The notes under the pieces are model-generated. The model was not told the DNA's origin and made no database searches. It saw only the letters and a program-made list of their open reading frames with translations. Below are positions 63,911-64,000 of a stretch of DNA of 64,000 nt, one piece after another; position 1 is the stretch's first letter; every line of letters starts with the position of its first letter. The stretch comes from Mycobacterium sp. EPa45 (GTDB lineage Bacteria; Actinomycetota; Actinomycetes; Mycobacteriales; Mycobacteriaceae). The DNA lies in NCBI RefSeq assembly GCF_001021385.1, contig NZ_CP011773.1, positions 1,612,001 through 1,676,000 of the forward strand. The letters are read 5' to 3'. The position numbers and the translations under genes were made by a program.

Positions 63911-64000
63911 ATGTCGACCGAGGGCAGCACCAAGGCGATCCTCGCGGCGCTTGCCGCCAACGCGGGCATCGCGGTCGCGAAGTTCGTCGGATTCCTGATC
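63911..64000 (+). CDS. Cation diffusion facilitator transporter, N-terminal part (runs off the right edge)
   Basis: Only 30 codons are present: MSTEGSTKAILAALAANAGI then AVAKFVGFLI. This is the usual beginning of CDF transporters before the first membrane helix. GGGGAGG lies 8 bases upstream of the ATG. The metal cannot be predicted. Confidence 0.7.
   Translation, partial: MSTEGSTKAILAALAANAGIAVAKFVGFLI

Overview
The window is high-GC actinobacterial DNA and almost certainly comes from a Mycobacterium/Mycolicibacterium species. The block accA3 - sufE-like - sseA - maf - accE5 - accD5, the rsbW-sigF pair, the lysine aminotransferase locus (lat, lrp-like, DUF1338, piperideine-6-carboxylate dehydrogenase), purK-purE-fadE25 and the cell-wall/F420 block lcp1 - rmlD - wbbL - manB - fbiB/fbiA - whiB2 - DUF3499 - phosphomannomutase - SIS protein - manA follow the order I recall for M. 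tuberculosis Rv3255c-Rv3293. They are interrupted by large accessory insertions, so this is not M. tuberculosis itself. No rRNA, tRNA, CRISPR array or insertion sequence was recognised.

Layout: (1) 1-5944, minus strand, is an accessory metabolic locus. It holds a ferredoxin, a ferredoxin reductase, a P450 with a damaged C-terminus, a large LuxR-family (LAL) ATPase regulator, and the first 104 codons of a polyketide synthase that starts with an acyltransferase. (2) 6005-8288 holds an epoxide hydrolase, a TetR regulator and a SnoaL-like protein. (3) 8285-12963 is lysine catabolism. (4) 12974-18923 is a stress region: a PknH-sensor-type lipoprotein, CsbD and Rho_N small proteins, a FAD/Rieske oxidoreductase, topoisomerase IB, rsbW, sigF and a STAS protein. 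Three sequences matching the mycobacterial SigF promoter (GTTT-N15-17-GGGTA) lie here. (5) 19410-28405 is a small-gene segment followed by the acyl-CoA carboxylase operon, in which an uncharacterised condensation-fold acyltransferase is inserted between accA3 and the sufE-like gene.

(6) 28406-44579 is the most interesting part: about 16 kb of glycan genes inserted between accD5 and the PH-domain gene. It encodes two zinc-finger C-methyltransferase homologues (one degenerate), a sugar nucleotidyltransferase, a PIG-L deacetylase, an SDR, an RmlC-type epimerase, four GT2 glycosyltransferases, a flippase, two secreted GH16 enzymes, and a large polytopic membrane protein with a small membrane partner. 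Most plus-strand genes overlap by a few bases, indicating a long operon. Together they look like an undescribed surface or exported polysaccharide pathway: activated sugar, methylation/deacetylation, assembly, flipping, and processing outside the cell.

(7) 44616-52558 returns to core genes (zinc-ribbon membrane protein, PH protein, GtrA, purK, purE, fadE25, birA, TIGR03089 protein, Lcp1). (8) 52626-64000 makes GDP-mannose precursors and the rhamnose linker of the cell wall (rmlD, wbbL, manB, pmm, manA) and coenzyme F420 (fbiA, fbiB), with whiB2 and the start of a cation-diffusion-facilitator transporter at the right edge.
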